Below are positions 47,453-57,526 of a stretch of DNA of 64,000 bases, in pieces. Location: positions 62,001 to 126,000 of the forward strand of contig NZ_BFBR01000003.1 in NCBI RefSeq assembly GCF_003112735.1. The letters are read 5' to 3'. A program made the position numbers and the translations under genes. The notes below the pieces were generated by a model that saw nothing but the letters and a program-made list of their open reading frames with translations, was not told where the DNA came from and did not search any database. The stretch's first letter is position 1; each line of letters begins with the position of its first letter. The DNA comes from Candidatus Phycosocius bacilliformis (GTDB lineage Bacteria > Pseudomonadota > Alphaproteobacteria > Caulobacterales > Aquidulcibacteraceae).

Positions 47453-47521
47453 CGCCCCCACTGAAATCAACGCACATAGAGGCGTGACAGGCACACGGCT
47501 CCGGCTTATGTCAAAGTCAAC

Positions 47522-49447
47522 ATGGCCCACAAAGAGACCCCACAAGACATTTTCAAGCGCGTGATTACCCACACAGCGCGTGCGCTTTCGCGCAGTGAAG
47601 ATGTGGAGGTGAGCTTTTCCGCCGATGGCCCCAGCGTGTCGGGCAAACGTATTGGACTGCCCCATCCGGCGCGCGCTTTGGGCGAGCAAGAGGTTTCGCG
47701 TCTGCGCGGCCATGCCGATGCGGCGGCCCTGAAGCTGGCTTATCACGACCAGGTGGCCCATGCGGCTGCCATGCCTGAAGGCCCGCGCGCACGAGCATTG
47801 TATGATGTGGCTGAAAAAGCCCGCATCGAGGCGATTGGGGCATTGGCCATGCCAGGGGTTGCGCAGAATTTGACGGCTGCCCTGACAGAGACATGCGAAA
47901 AAAAGGGCTATGCCCGCATGACGGACCGGCAGACAGCCCCCCTCGCCGATGCCCTCGGCCTGCTCTTGCGTGAGCGTCTGACCGGGCTTGCCCCCCCAGA
48001 GGCCGGGCAAGGCATTGCCGATTTGTGGCGCGAAGAAGTGCAGTCAAAAGCCGGCGATACCATCACCCGCCTGATTGACCGCCTCGATGACCAAAAGGCT
48101 TTTGCCGAAGTCACCCGCGATCTGATCCGTGATCTTGATTTGGGTGATGAGCTGGGGGCAGAGCCCGATCCCTCTGACGAAGATGGCGAAGAGCCTGATG
48201 GTGCCGATCAACCGCCCCCCGATCAGAGCCAGAATGAAGATCAGGATGAAGAGGGTGGCGAGCAGCAGCAAGATACCCAGCGCGGGGAATCCCAAGGCAG
48301 CGAGCAGGAAGAAGTTCAAGTCAGAATGGAGTCTGAAGACACCAATCCTGACGATGATGATGACAGTGACGTCGAGGACGGCACCACGCCTGTGCGACCG
48401 AATTTCAAGGCCGGCGATGGCGATGGCCCGGCCTATAAAATCTATACCCGCAGCTTTGATGAAACCATCGGGGCGGAAGATTTATGCGATGGGGAAGAGC
48501 TTGCCCGCCTGCGCAGCTATCTCGATGCCCAATTGACCCAATTGCAGGGCGTGGTCGGCCGTTTGGCCAATCGCCTGCAACGCCGCTTGATGGCCCAGCA
48601 AAACCGCAGCTGGCAGTTTGATCTGGAAGAAGGTGTGCTGGATGTGGCGCGCCTGTCGCGCGTGGTGATCGAGCCTTTAGCCCCGCTGACCTTCAAAATG
48701 GAAGACGACACCGACTTCCGCGACACAGTTGTCACACTGCTGCTCGACAATTCAGGCTCAATGCGCGGTCGGCCCATCATGATTGCAGCGATTTGTGCGG
48801 ATATTCTCGCCCGGACGCTTGAGCGTTGCGGCGTGAAGACTGAGATTTTGGGATTTACCACCAAGGCTTGGAAGGGCGGACAAGCGCGTGATGCCTGGAT
48901 GAAAGCGGGTAAGCCTGCCAATCCCGGTCGCCTCAATGATTTGCGCCACATTATCTACAAAAGCGCAGACGCGCCTTGGCGGCGCGCGCGGCGTAATCTG
49001 GGTCTGATGATGCGCGAGGGATTGCTAAAAGAAAACATCGACGGCGAGGCCTTGGATTGGGCGCATGACCGCCTGTTGGCTCGGCCCGAACAGCGCCGTA
49101 TCCTGATGGTGATTTCAGATGGTGCACCCGTCGATGACAGCACTTTGTCAGTCAATTCAGGTGCGTATCTTGAACGCCACTTGCGCGACACCATTGCCAA
49201 GATTGAGGATTATAGCCCGGTTGAATTGATCGCCATTGGCATTGGCCATGATGTTACGCGCTATTATCGCCGTGCGGTGACAATTGTGGATGCCGAGCAA
49301 TTGGGCGGAGCCATTGTCGATAAGCTGGCTGAATTGTTTGAGGAAGAGCCCAAAGCTGCCAAAATGGCGCGCAGCAAACCCACCAAAACCAACCCCACCC
49401 CTACTGCCCCAAGCAGCAGCCGCATCGGTTCCCGCCCCGTGCGGTGA
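47522..49447 (+). CDS. cobT: Cobaltochelatase subunit CobT
   Basis: 641 residues. N-terminal helical part, then a long acidic, Glu/Asp/Gln-rich linker (about residues 215-290), then a VWA domain with the MIDAS motif DNSGS ([18 protein letters not shown]). With CobS (AAA+) it powers cobalt insertion by CobN in aerobic cobalamin synthesis. No cobS or cobN is adjacent, unusual since cobS-cobT usually lie together, though cobS may be elsewhere. Starts 69 bases after the antitoxin. Confidence 0.93.
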   Translation: MAHKETPQDIFKRVITHTARALSRSEDVEVSFSADGPSVSGKRIGLPHPARALGEQEVSRLRGHADAAALKLAYHDQVAHAAAMPEGPRARALYDVAEKARIEAIGALAMPGVAQNLTAALTETCEKKGYARMTDRQTAPLADALGLLLRERLTGLAPPEAGQGIADLWREEVQSKAGDTITRLIDRLDDQKAFAEVTRDLIRDLDLGDELGAEPDPSDEDGEEPDGADQPPPDQSQNEDQDEEGGEQQQDTQRGESQGSEQEEVQVRMESEDTNPDDDDDSDVEDGTTPVRPNFKAGDGDGPAYKIYTRSFDETIGAEDLCDGEELARLRSYLDAQLTQLQGVVGRLANRLQRRLMAQQNRSWQFDLEEGVLDVARLSRVVIEPLAPLTFKMEDDTDFRDTVVTLLLDNSGSMRGRPIMIAAICADILARTLERCGVKTEILGFTTKAWKGGQARDAWMKAGKPANPGRLNDLRHIIYKSADAPWRRARRNLGLMMREGLLKENIDGEALDWAHDRLLARPEQRRILMVISDGAPVDDSTLSVNSGAYLERHLRDTIAKIEDYSPVELIAIGIGHDVTRYYRRAVTIVDAEQLGGAIVDKLAELFEEEPKAAKMARSKPTKTNPTPTAPSSSRIGSRPVR

Positions 49448-49453
49448 GCCCCC

Positions 49454-50803
49454 CTAATTCCGATACGCGGGTCGGGGGCTGGTGTCGCTGGCGGGTTTAT
49501 AACGGGCCGCAAGCTCGGTAGAGCGGCTGGTCATGGGTTGGGCCACACCGGCAATAAAGACTGCCGTGGGATAGCTTTGGCCTTCTAGTGGATCTCCGCT
49601 CCAGATCACCACATCGGCGGCCTTGCCGGCTTCCAAAGAGCCTGTCTCCTGATCCACACCCCAAATGCGCGCAGGCACCAGAGTGATTGCCTGCAAGGCC
49701 TGCTGATAGGGCAGACCGTGGGCTACAGCGGTTCCAGCATTCATGCGGCTCTGGCGGAGATTGTTATAGTCCCGACTGCCCATAATGGCGACACTAACCC
49801 CCGCTGCCTGCAAAACGCGCGCATTGTCCAAATGGGTGCCCAAGGTCTCAAAGCTAGACGGAAGTGCTGCCTGAGAATCGATAATGACAGGGACTTTGGC
49901 AGCGGCCAGTTCCGCCGCAACCCGCCAGCCCTCTTCGGCCCCTTCCAGAATGATCGACAGCTTCTCCTCGCGCGCAAGCTTGAGGACTTGACGTATGTCA
50001 TTGGCGCTCGAGACCCGCACCAACAGCGGCGAGCGGCCCTGCACCACCGGCACAAGGGCTTCCAGATCAAGGCGGCTGACCATCAGGCCCCGCCCCTCAC
50101 CCTTATCATAGGCTGCCCGATTAGCAGCAAAATGGCGGGTATCGGCCAAAACCTGTTTCAACAAGATAAGTGAGGCCCCGCGGGAGCCCCCAGCGGCAGC
50201 AGCAGCGGATTCGCCAAATTGCAGCACCATGCCAGCATTGGTTTTGAACACAAGATCAGTCTGATCGCTGGCCAAATTGATGCCAATTGCTTGGCCCGCA
50301 AATAAGGTGGGATCATCCTCTTCGTGACCGCCAGCAGTGGCAAAGGCGCTGTCGTCATGGGCGTGGGCACCGCCACCGGAACGGCCGGCAACAGGGGTCA
50401 AAAAGGCCCGTGTCACGCCATTCAAGCGGGCAAGCGAAATGGTTGGCGCATCCGGGTTAATGCCGGCGGCCGGATTAAAGGCCGCACCCAATTTTTGACC
50501 GGCCCCATCATCGCGGGTTTCAGGAACTTGCTCGATCTCAGAGATGCCCAGACTTGTCGAGGCTTGAATCAAGCCTGGAGTCACCACCTGGCCCTTGGCA
50601 TCAATTATTTTCGCACCCGCCGGCACACCAATCGTTGGGCCGACTGCAACGATCCGGCCTTGATCCATCACCAAAGTGCCGCTGGCAATGCTGCCTTGAG
50701 GGCCAGCTGTTTCAATCCGGGCATTGATGATGGCAACGGGTTGGGCCAAGGCAAGAGCAGGTCCCCCAACCGCGAGACCAAAGGCGAGAATGGCGGACTT
50801 CAT
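49454..50803 (-). CDS. Exported amidohydrolase-fold protein lacking metal ligands (pseudoenzyme)
   Basis: 449 residues, signal peptide MKSAILAFGLAVGGPALALA. It aligns with the neighbouring amidohydrolase at 50800 (about residues 25-440), but every visible metal-ligand motif is altered: the HxH of GIIDIHSHLG is GLIQASTSLG (residues 77-86), FHHSSEA is LEGAEEG, HSDDATITQ is MGSRDYNNLR. Only the C-terminal GSLEAGKAADVVIWSGDP composite-domain motif is kept. Its start overlaps the upstream gene's stop by 4 bases (ATGA). Probably a non-catalytic partner of the neighbour. Confidence 0.9.
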   Translation of the reverse strand: MKSAILAFGLAVGGPALALAQPVAIINARIETAGPQGSIASGTLVMDQGRIVAVGPTIGVPAGAKIIDAKGQVVTPGLIQASTSLGISEIEQVPETRDDGAGQKLGAAFNPAAGINPDAPTISLARLNGVTRAFLTPVAGRSGGGAHAHDDSAFATAGGHEEDDPTLFAGQAIGINLASDQTDLVFKTNAGMVLQFGESAAAAAGGSRGASLILLKQVLADTRHFAANRAAYDKGEGRGLMVSRLDLEALVPVVQGRSPLLVRVSSANDIRQVLKLAREEKLSIILEGAEEGWRVAAELAAAKVPVIIDSQAALPSSFETLGTHLDNARVLQAAGVSVAIMGSRDYNNLRQSRMNAGTAVAHGLPYQQALQAITLVPARIWGVDQETGSLEAGKAADVVIWSGDPLEGQSYPTAVFIAGVAQPMTSRSTELAARYKPASDTSPRPAYRN

Positions 50804-52299
50804 GGCTTGGCCTCCAGGCTGGGGCGACCCAGATCGAAGTCCGACCGGGCATGGGTGGCAGGATCGGTGCGATCATAAGCAATGCCGCCATCGACATAGA
50901 CGATCTGGGCCAGAGCATAGGTTGAGAAGGGGTCGCGATCCCACAAAACGATATCAGCCATTTTGCCGACTTCCAGCGAACCGGTCCGCGCGCCAATGCC
51001 CATAGCTTTGGCCGGATTAGCGGTGATCCATTTGATGGCATCCAGCCGTGATACCGGTATACCAGCGCGCGCTGCTGCCCCCATCGCAATCGCGGCCTCC
51101 TGATTGAGATGCTGGGTGATGGTGGCATCATCGGAATGGATAATGGCGCAAGCACCATAGGCCTGCAGGATGCCGGCATTTTCAGAAATGCCATCGAGCG
51201 ATTCCATCTTGAAGCCCTGCCAATCGGCCCATGTGGCGGAGCAAATATCCGCCTCTTTCAACAGAGGAGCGATTTTATAAGCCTCAGACGAATGGTGGAA
51301 CGTGGTGATCTTATAGCCAAATTCCTTGGCCATATCGATCATCAGCGCCATCTCATCGGCGCGATAACAATGGTTCTGCACCAAAATATCGCCATTGAGC
51401 ACACCTGCCAGCGTTTCGAGCCTCAGATCACGCTTTGGCGGATCACCGGCGGCTTCGCCTGCGGCCACCTTGGCGCGATAATCAGACCATCGGCGGTTAT
51501 ATTCCGCCGCATCAATCCAGGCCCGCCGCGCCACAGCAATATTGCCCATGCGAGTCGAAGGGGCCCGCGAGCGAGAGCCATAGACACGCTTGGGATTTTC
51601 GCCACAAGCCATCTTCAAGCCATAGGGCGCACCGGGAAACTTCATGCCTTGGATGGTGGTTGACGGGACATTTTTGACCGTCACCGACCGACCACCAAAC
51701 AGATTGGCCGAACCGGGCAGGATCAGCAGACTTGTCACCCCGCCTTCGCGTGCCCGATTAAAGCCGGGGTCTTGTGGCCAGATCGAATGCTCGGCCCAGA
51801 CTTCGGCAGTATTGGGGTCAGTTGCTTCATTGCCGTCAGAATTGGCCTGCACACCCGGACTGGGATAGACGCCAAGATGCGAGTGGATGTCAATAATGCC
51901 GGGGGTTACGAACTTGCCCCTTCCATCCACCCGTTTGGCCCCGTCAGGAATGGCCACATCCTTTCCAACAGCAACAATCTTGCCCTCGGCAAAGACAATT
52001 GTGCCATTGTCGATTTCCTCGCCTGCCGCCGTGAGAATGGTTGCCCCGACAATGGCAGTCGTAGACCCTGGTAATGGCTTATAGGTGGATGGAAACGGAT
52101 CCAATGCACCAGAACTGTCAAGCCCTTTGGGGATGGGCTTTGGTGTCGCCTTAGGTTTGGTAGCTTGCTCACCACCTGTCGACGCTGATTTTGTTGCCGC
52201 CACTTGGGCAGCAGACTGGGTCGCACAACCGGCAATTAGCAAGGCAGTACTTGCCAAGACCAGGGCGGAAGCGGAGGCGAATGGTCTTAAAGGTCGCAC
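50800..52299 (-). CDS. Lipoprotein amidohydrolase (imidazolonepropionase-like)
   Basis: 499 residues; signal with lipobox LLIAGC (Cys25), so it is anchored in the envelope. The metal motif GIIDIHSHLG gives His139/His141; further ligand candidates are in NHCYRADEM, TTFHHSSEA and IIHSDDAT, and GSLEVGKMADIVLWDRDP closes the composite domain. A zinc-type hydrolase of unknown (possibly cyclic-amide or dipeptide) substrate. Coupled to the ligand-less paralogue; upstream region faces the ABC-F gene. Confidence 0.92.
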   Translation of the reverse strand: MRPLRPFASASALVLASTALLIAGCATQSAAQVAATKSASTGGEQATKPKATPKPIPKGLDSSGALDPFPSTYKPLPGSTTAIVGATILTAAGEEIDNGTIVFAEGKIVAVGKDVAIPDGAKRVDGRGKFVTPGIIDIHSHLGVYPSPGVQANSDGNEATDPNTAEVWAEHSIWPQDPGFNRAREGGVTSLLILPGSANLFGGRSVTVKNVPSTTIQGMKFPGAPYGLKMACGENPKRVYGSRSRAPSTRMGNIAVARRAWIDAAEYNRRWSDYRAKVAAGEAAGDPPKRDLRLETLAGVLNGDILVQNHCYRADEMALMIDMAKEFGYKITTFHHSSEAYKIAPLLKEADICSATWADWQGFKMESLDGISENAGILQAYGACAIIHSDDATITQHLNQEAAIAMGAAARAGIPVSRLDAIKWITANPAKAMGIGARTGSLEVGKMADIVLWDRDPFSTYALAQIVYVDGGIAYDRTDPATHARSDFDLGRPSLEAKP

Positions 52300-52448
52300 G
52301 TGTCGGCACTTTCTTCAGAATTCAGATCACGCAGGCAACACGAAATTGTGAACATGCACAAGGCCCACACCCGCACTTGCGCAGTGGGCCGCAGGTCGGC
52401 CTGCAGGGAAAACTTGACCTTGGACCAAGGGACGGACACTTGCAGCCC

Positions 52449-54293
52449 ATGAGCCGCGACATCGTCATCCAATTGAAAGACATCGCCCTAACCCGTGGGG
52501 GTGCCCCAGTATTCACAGGGGTGGATCTGACGTTGCGTCGCGGGGAACGGGCCGCCCTTGTCGGGGCCAATGGCGCAGGCAAGTCGACGCTGATGGCTGT
52601 GCTGGCAGGTACGCTGGAGACCGATCGGGGAGAACGTGTGGTGGCCACGGGAACCCATGCAGCGACCCAGACCCAGGAACCAGATTTTTCAGGGACAGCC
52701 AGTTTACTAGATTGGGTCGTCCAAGACGTCCCGCATGATCGGGATGAACCTGCCCGTCTTGCAGCAGCAGCAGCCGAACTCGACAGCTTCGGGCTGGCGG
52801 CAGATCGACCTGTGACCGCTCTTTCTGGTGGGGAAGCCAGACGGGCAGCATTGGCGCGTGCCTTTGCCGCCGATCCAGACCTGTTGATGCTTGACGAACC
52901 GACCAACCATCTCGACATTGCCGCGATTGAGGAGCTGGAGCGACGGCTCAAACAATTTTCAGGTGCCGTGCTGGTGGTGAGCCATGACCGGGCCTTTCTG
53001 TCAGCTATCTCAACGACTTGCCTGTGGCTGCGCCACGGTGTTGTGCGCCGCCTTGATGCCCCATTCGCGAAGTTTGATGCCTGGGCCGAGAGCATTGAAG
53101 AGCAGGATCGCAAGGCGCTGGAAAAGCTCGACAAGACACTTGAAGATGAAACCCGTTGGTTGGCCCGCGGTGTCACCGCCCGGCGAACGCGAAACGAAGG
53201 ACGGCTGCGGCGCCTGATGGCGATGCGCGAGGCCCGCAAAGGTCAAGCCGCGCTGGTGCGCAAGGATAGTGCCGCGCTTCAGGCTGAAACGGGGGCCATA
53301 TCTGGCAAATTGGTGTTTGAAGCCAAAGGCGTGTCAAAGGGCTTTTCGGGCCGTGGTGATTTGATCAAGGGCTTGGACCTGCGGGTGATGCGCGGAGACC
53401 GGCTTGGTATTGTCGGACCCAATGGGGTGGGAAAATCAACCTTGATCAAAATGTTGGTCGGGGATTTGGCCCCGGACAGCGGTACGATGCGGATTGGCAA
53501 AAATCTGACGATTGCCTATTTGGACCAGTCGCGGGCAGCCCTCGATCCTGCCGCCAGTCTGTGGGAGACTTTTGCCCCTGCCGGTGGCGATCAGATTATG
53601 GTGCGCGACAGGCCGCGACATGTGGCGGCCTATGCGAAGGACTTTCTGTTCGACTCCCGACATTTGCGCCAACCGGTTGGCTCCTTCAGCGGGGGTGAGC
53701 GCAATCGTGTCCTGCTGGCACTGACGCTCGCCAAGCCATCCAATGTGTTGGTCCTCGACGAACCAACCAATGATTTGGATATGGAAACCCTTGATGTGCT
53801 TGAGGATATGCTGGCCGATTATGATGGCACTGTGCTGTTGGTCAGCCACGACCGCGCGTTTCTCGATGGTGTGGTAACAGCAACTTTGGCCCCATGCGGG
53901 GATGGCCGCTGGATTGAAACCCCAGGCGGCTGGAGCGATCTGGTCCGCCAAGGTGTACCGATGCTGGGTCGCAAGCCCGTGGCAAAGGCCAAAACCACGC
54001 CCTCTGCCCCACATAATCAATCGGCGGACCCAAGCCCCAACAAGACGGCAAAGAAACTGTCCTACAAAGATGAGCGTCGCCTCGCCGAACTTGAAGCTCT
54101 TATGCCGGAATTGGAAAGGGAGATCGCACGGCTTGAGGCCGAGCTCGCCGATCCGGGTCTTTACACGCGCGATCCAGCCCGATTTGAACGGACCTCCGCG
54201 CAAGCCGTGGCAGCCCGTTCACGGCTTGAAGCCGGCGAAGAAGAATGGCTGGGCTTGGTGGAATTGAAGGAGTCGCTGGCAGCAGGTGCTTAA
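52449..54293 (+). CDS. ABC-F family ATPase (Uup-like)
   Basis: 614 residues with two ABC domains: the first with GANGAGKST and LSGGEARRAALARAF, the second with GPNGVGKST and FSGGERNRVLLALTLAK, LDEPTNDLDMETLDVLEDML. No membrane segments. The linker between them and the C-terminal coiled coil (about 545-610) match Uup/ABC-F proteins that act on ribosomes or DNA. ATG at 52449 chosen because the first ABC domain begins right after it. Confidence 0.94.
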   Translation: MSRDIVIQLKDIALTRGGAPVFTGVDLTLRRGERAALVGANGAGKSTLMAVLAGTLETDRGERVVATGTHAATQTQEPDFSGTASLLDWVVQDVPHDRDEPARLAAAAAELDSFGLAADRPVTALSGGEARRAALARAFAADPDLLMLDEPTNHLDIAAIEELERRLKQFSGAVLVVSHDRAFLSAISTTCLWLRHGVVRRLDAPFAKFDAWAESIEEQDRKALEKLDKTLEDETRWLARGVTARRTRNEGRLRRLMAMREARKGQAALVRKDSAALQAETGAISGKLVFEAKGVSKGFSGRGDLIKGLDLRVMRGDRLGIVGPNGVGKSTLIKMLVGDLAPDSGTMRIGKNLTIAYLDQSRAALDPAASLWETFAPAGGDQIMVRDRPRHVAAYAKDFLFDSRHLRQPVGSFSGGERNRVLLALTLAKPSNVLVLDEPTNDLDMETLDVLEDMLADYDGTVLLVSHDRAFLDGVVTATLAPCGDGRWIETPGGWSDLVRQGVPMLGRKPVAKAKTTPSAPHNQSADPSPNKTAKKLSYKDERRLAELEALMPELEREIARLEAELADPGLYTRDPARFERTSAQAVAARSRLEAGEEEWLGLVELKESLAAGA

Positions 54294-54357
54294 TCTGTGT
54301 GCGTGCGCCGCCCTGTCACCGACAGCGATCACAAATAACTGCGAATTGAATCGAGGC

Positions 54358-54373
54358 TTAATTCTAACTTAAC
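54358..54373 (+). promoter_or_regulatory. Perfect CtrA binding box
   Basis: TTAA (54358-54361), seven bases, TTAAC (54369-54373): the full TTAA-N7-TTAAC consensus of the cell-cycle regulator CtrA. It lies 39 bases upstream of the ATG at 54413. A GANTC methylation site for CcrM (GAATC, 54348-54352) lies 5 bases before it. No other perfect box was noticed in the intergenic regions of the window. Confidence 0.85.
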
Positions 54374-54412
54374 CGGCGCGCGCCACCGATGTGATATCTT
54401 CGGAGTCGTTTC

Positions 54413-56155
54413 ATGCGCGTGCGTTCACTGGCCTTTGGGCTGGTCCTGCTCGGACCTGCCGAGGCGCTTGCTCAATCGTCTGACTACGTGCGCTTTCAAG
54501 CCGCGTCGGCCGATGCGTGCGCAACCGCCTGTTCGGGCGACCGCATGTGCGCGTCTTGGTCGTTTGGCAAGCCGGCTGCGCCATCTCCTGCTGGCTTGGT
54601 TGATCGGCTTGTCCCGCCAGCTTCAGCTAAAATGTGTACGCTGTCCTCGTCACGCAATCAGGTCCAGATGGGTGGCCAGAGGGGTGGGATACAATCGGGC
54701 TTGCCACGCAGACTTGCCCAAAGCCCAAACAACCTGCCCCATGCGTCGGGCGGTGCTGCCTATGAGGTTCGCCCCGCACCTTGGCTTAATCCAAGCGGGA
54801 AGGCGGCCAATCCTGTCACCGCCCAAACCCCATGGTCAAATAATCCAGGTACGTCTGCGCCCATGTCGCTGGCACCCAGTATGGCCCCGCCGGTGACTCA
54901 TGCACCCACCCCACGCGGGCCGAATCTGGCTCAAGCACTCGCCGCACCTCAACCCCAAACCGCACCGGCTGCCCGCGGGACACCTCGTGGCGAGCCCTCC
55001 GCACCAGCCAAGCCGCAAACCGGGCCTTTTGCCGCAAACAACCCGCCCAATCGGCCGCCACAAGCCTCTGCATCGGTCCAAGCCCCGGCAAGCCAAACCA
55101 CCGCGCCAACCTTTGCCATCCCTGTAGGCTCGCAGACTGTTGCGACGCAGGGGCCCCCATCCCAGAGCGCTGCGCCGAATCCAGCGCCAGCCCCGCCGCT
55201 TCCTGTCCAGTCCCAAGTGGTTCGCCCATCGCCACCACAGCCCGCAACAAGCCCGGCACCCACCATGACTTGGGATCCTCGGCCCGAGCAAACACAAGTC
55301 GCGCCAGATGCAGCAGAGGCCTATTCGGAGCAAAAGTCGGTTCGCCAACCCATCTTCGTGCCCAGCCCACCAGAGCCAGAGCAGCCCAGTCCAGCCGCGG
55401 TCAGTAAACCACCCACCCCAGCCCCATCACGGCCCGCGGCGGTAACTCCTAAACCACAAGCGACACGTGCGACGCCGGTGCGCCCTGCGCCACCGCCGCC
55501 ACCCCGAGCAGTCAGTTCTGCAGGGCAGGCCCCAGTCCCAGTCCCAGCCCCAGCAACACAGCCAACATCTGACGTGCCTGCCCAAGCACAGCCCCAAAGG
55601 CCAGCTCAGGCCCAAGCTCAAGGACAATCACAAGCCTCGGCCCCGGTTCAATCCTCGCCCCCAGTCTCTCAAAATGGTTTGCCGGACCTTTCGCAATTTC
55701 GGGGCCCAGACGGAATGATTGATGCAGCTGCCATGCGTCGCGCCCAGCTAAATGCCGCCCGTGACAAGGGCCAGCCGGCCTATGCGGTGCAGCGGGAATG
55801 GGAAGCAGTCGAAGCCGAACGTCAGCGCGCTGCGGCCACAGGCGAAGTTCGCCCCGACCCCCTGGCAGGAACTGTCCCCGTTGCGATACCAGAGCCTGAG
55901 CGGCCCAAAGCCACACGGGTTGAGCGCCCCCCAACGCAGGAGCCAGCGCCTGATCCCTTCTATCAGGAAGATGAAACCGATGCACAACCCGCCCCCAAAC
56001 CTGCCTCGAAATCCAAAGGGGCGCGCGGGACGCCACGCGCCGAGGGTTTGACCAAAGCGCAGCAAAAATCCTTGGCTGATGCGGCGCGGCGTCGGGCCAG
56101 TAATCCAGCCTATATTGATCGCGAACCCCGTCTGGGCGGTGGTCCTGGCGGGTAA
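54413..56155 (+). CDS. Exported PAN-domain, proline-rich protein (CtrA-controlled)
   Basis: 580 residues. Signal peptide ending ALA-QSS; a PAN/Apple-like domain at about residues 22-90 with the Cys pattern DACATACSGDRMCASWSF ... MCTLSSS; a very long Pro/Ala/Gln-rich region (about 100-430); and a charged helical tail (LPDLSQFRGPDGMIDAAAMR onward). PAN domains bind carbohydrate or protein, so a cell-surface or cell-wall-spanning role is likely. The CtrA box suggests timed expression, as for polar and motility structures. The DUF2336 gene follows 76 bases later. Confidence 0.87.
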   Translation: MRVRSLAFGLVLLGPAEALAQSSDYVRFQAASADACATACSGDRMCASWSFGKPAAPSPAGLVDRLVPPASAKMCTLSSSRNQVQMGGQRGGIQSGLPRRLAQSPNNLPHASGGAAYEVRPAPWLNPSGKAANPVTAQTPWSNNPGTSAPMSLAPSMAPPVTHAPTPRGPNLAQALAAPQPQTAPAARGTPRGEPSAPAKPQTGPFAANNPPNRPPQASASVQAPASQTTAPTFAIPVGSQTVATQGPPSQSAAPNPAPAPPLPVQSQVVRPSPPQPATSPAPTMTWDPRPEQTQVAPDAAEAYSEQKSVRQPIFVPSPPEPEQPSPAAVSKPPTPAPSRPAAVTPKPQATRATPVRPAPPPPPRAVSSAGQAPVPVPAPATQPTSDVPAQAQPQRPAQAQAQGQSQASAPVQSSPPVSQNGLPDLSQFRGPDGMIDAAAMRRAQLNAARDKGQPAYAVQREWEAVEAERQRAAATGEVRPDPLAGTVPVAIPEPERPKATRVERPPTQEPAPDPFYQEDETDAQPAPKPASKSKGARGTPRAEGLTKAQQKSLADAARRRASNPAYIDREPRLGGGPGG

Positions 56156-56231
56156 GCGCGCACATTTTGATGAATTCCCGGCACCAAATCTTTACGCTTA
56201 TGCGGTACACGGTAATGAGCAGTGGGAAATC

Positions 56232-57323
56232 ATGATGCGAGTTGGCGAAAGATACTCAAAGCTACTAGAAGTAGCCAGCGAGAGTTCCAGCGAAAAACGC
56301 CGCGAACTCTTGAATGAAGTGACAGATTTGTTTTTCGACTCGCAAGACAACCAAAGTCCTGTGGAGACGAAACTATTTGGCGATTTGATCGCCAAAGTCG
56401 CCTATGAGCTTGATTCAGAAGTCCGCAAGCAGTTAGCCAATCGCTTTTCTGGTGGTGAGGCACCGCGGTCTCTGGCGGTCGCCATGGCAAATGATTCTGA
56501 AATTGGTATCGCAGGCCCGATCCTACGTCGGTCAACATCGCTGACCCAAGATGATCTGATCCGCGTTGTCGAAACCCGCGGCCATGAACACCAGATGGTG
56601 GTGACCCAACGCCCTGACGTGGGTGAGCAATTGTCTGAAGCTTTGGTGGTACATGGTGATGACAGGGTTGTCGCCTCACTGGTCAGCAACCAAACAGCCA
56701 AGGTTTCTGATGAAACCTTTGATAAGATCGTCGACCGCGCCGCGAAGAACCCGGACCTGCATCGCCCAATCGCAGAGCGCAAGGTCATATCTCCAGAACA
56801 TCTCAATCGGCTCTACACCATCGTGGAAGGCCCAATGCGCCGGGAAATCCTTGAGCGCAATGCCGAGTTCACCGAAGAAGAAGTCGAGCGCGCCATGCGT
56901 CGGGCTCAGACGCGGGTCGCGGTTGTCAATGGCACTTTGCCAGCCGACTTCGAGAAAGTGCAAGCCGAATATAATAAGCAAAAGGGTAGCAATGCGATCA
57001 ATCGCAGCCAGTTGCCAAGCTTGTGGCGCAATCATGAAACCACCAAGTTCATGATCGCTTTTGCCGATTTGACGGGCCTAGACTATTTCCAAACCGCGCT
57101 CTTGTTCGAGAAAAAAGACATCGACACAATGGCTATGGTGTGTCGGGCAGCCAATTTCGAGCGGGCTTTGTTCGTGACCATCGCTGTTTTGGTGCTGGGC
57201 AATGAGGGGCTGAGCCAGGCCGAAGTGTTGGGCAATATGTATAATGACGTGCCGCCTGAAGCGGCCCAACGCGCCATCCGCTTCATGCGCCTGCGCGCCA
57301 CGGTAACCGCCCAAGCCGCCTGA
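56232..57323 (+). CDS. DUF2336 domain-containing protein
   Basis: 364 residues from the ATG at 56232 (second ATG at 56235). All-helical, HEAT-like repeats; conserved DUF2336 segments include VVETRGHEHQMVVTQRPDVG, ALVVHGDDRVVASLVSNQTA and NRLYTIVEGPMRREILERN. Function unknown; the family is restricted to alphaproteobacteria. It may be co-transcribed with the PAN-domain gene. Confidence 0.9.
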   Translation: MMRVGERYSKLLEVASESSSEKRRELLNEVTDLFFDSQDNQSPVETKLFGDLIAKVAYELDSEVRKQLANRFSGGEAPRSLAVAMANDSEIGIAGPILRRSTSLTQDDLIRVVETRGHEHQMVVTQRPDVGEQLSEALVVHGDDRVVASLVSNQTAKVSDETFDKIVDRAAKNPDLHRPIAERKVISPEHLNRLYTIVEGPMRREILERNAEFTEEEVERAMRRAQTRVAVVNGTLPADFEKVQAEYNKQKGSNAINRSQLPSLWRNHETTKFMIAFADLTGLDYFQTALLFEKKDIDTMAMVCRAANFERALFVTIAVLVLGNEGLSQAEVLGNMYNDVPPEAAQRAIRFMRLRATVTAQAA

Positions 57324-57526
57324 TTGACCCTGGCTATCGGTGAAAAGCACATGAGACGGCACCTCTCAGATTAGGTGGATGCCATCTCGCACGCCACAAA
57401 GCAAAATCCGACCGCGATCAGCAATCTTGTTTCAGACGGCATCTGCAGCGGGCTCGACTTCGGCGAAGGCTCGGCGGTTCCAAAACTGGGAGCCGCGCGA
57501 CACGCCTCACATCTCAGTCCAAAGAC

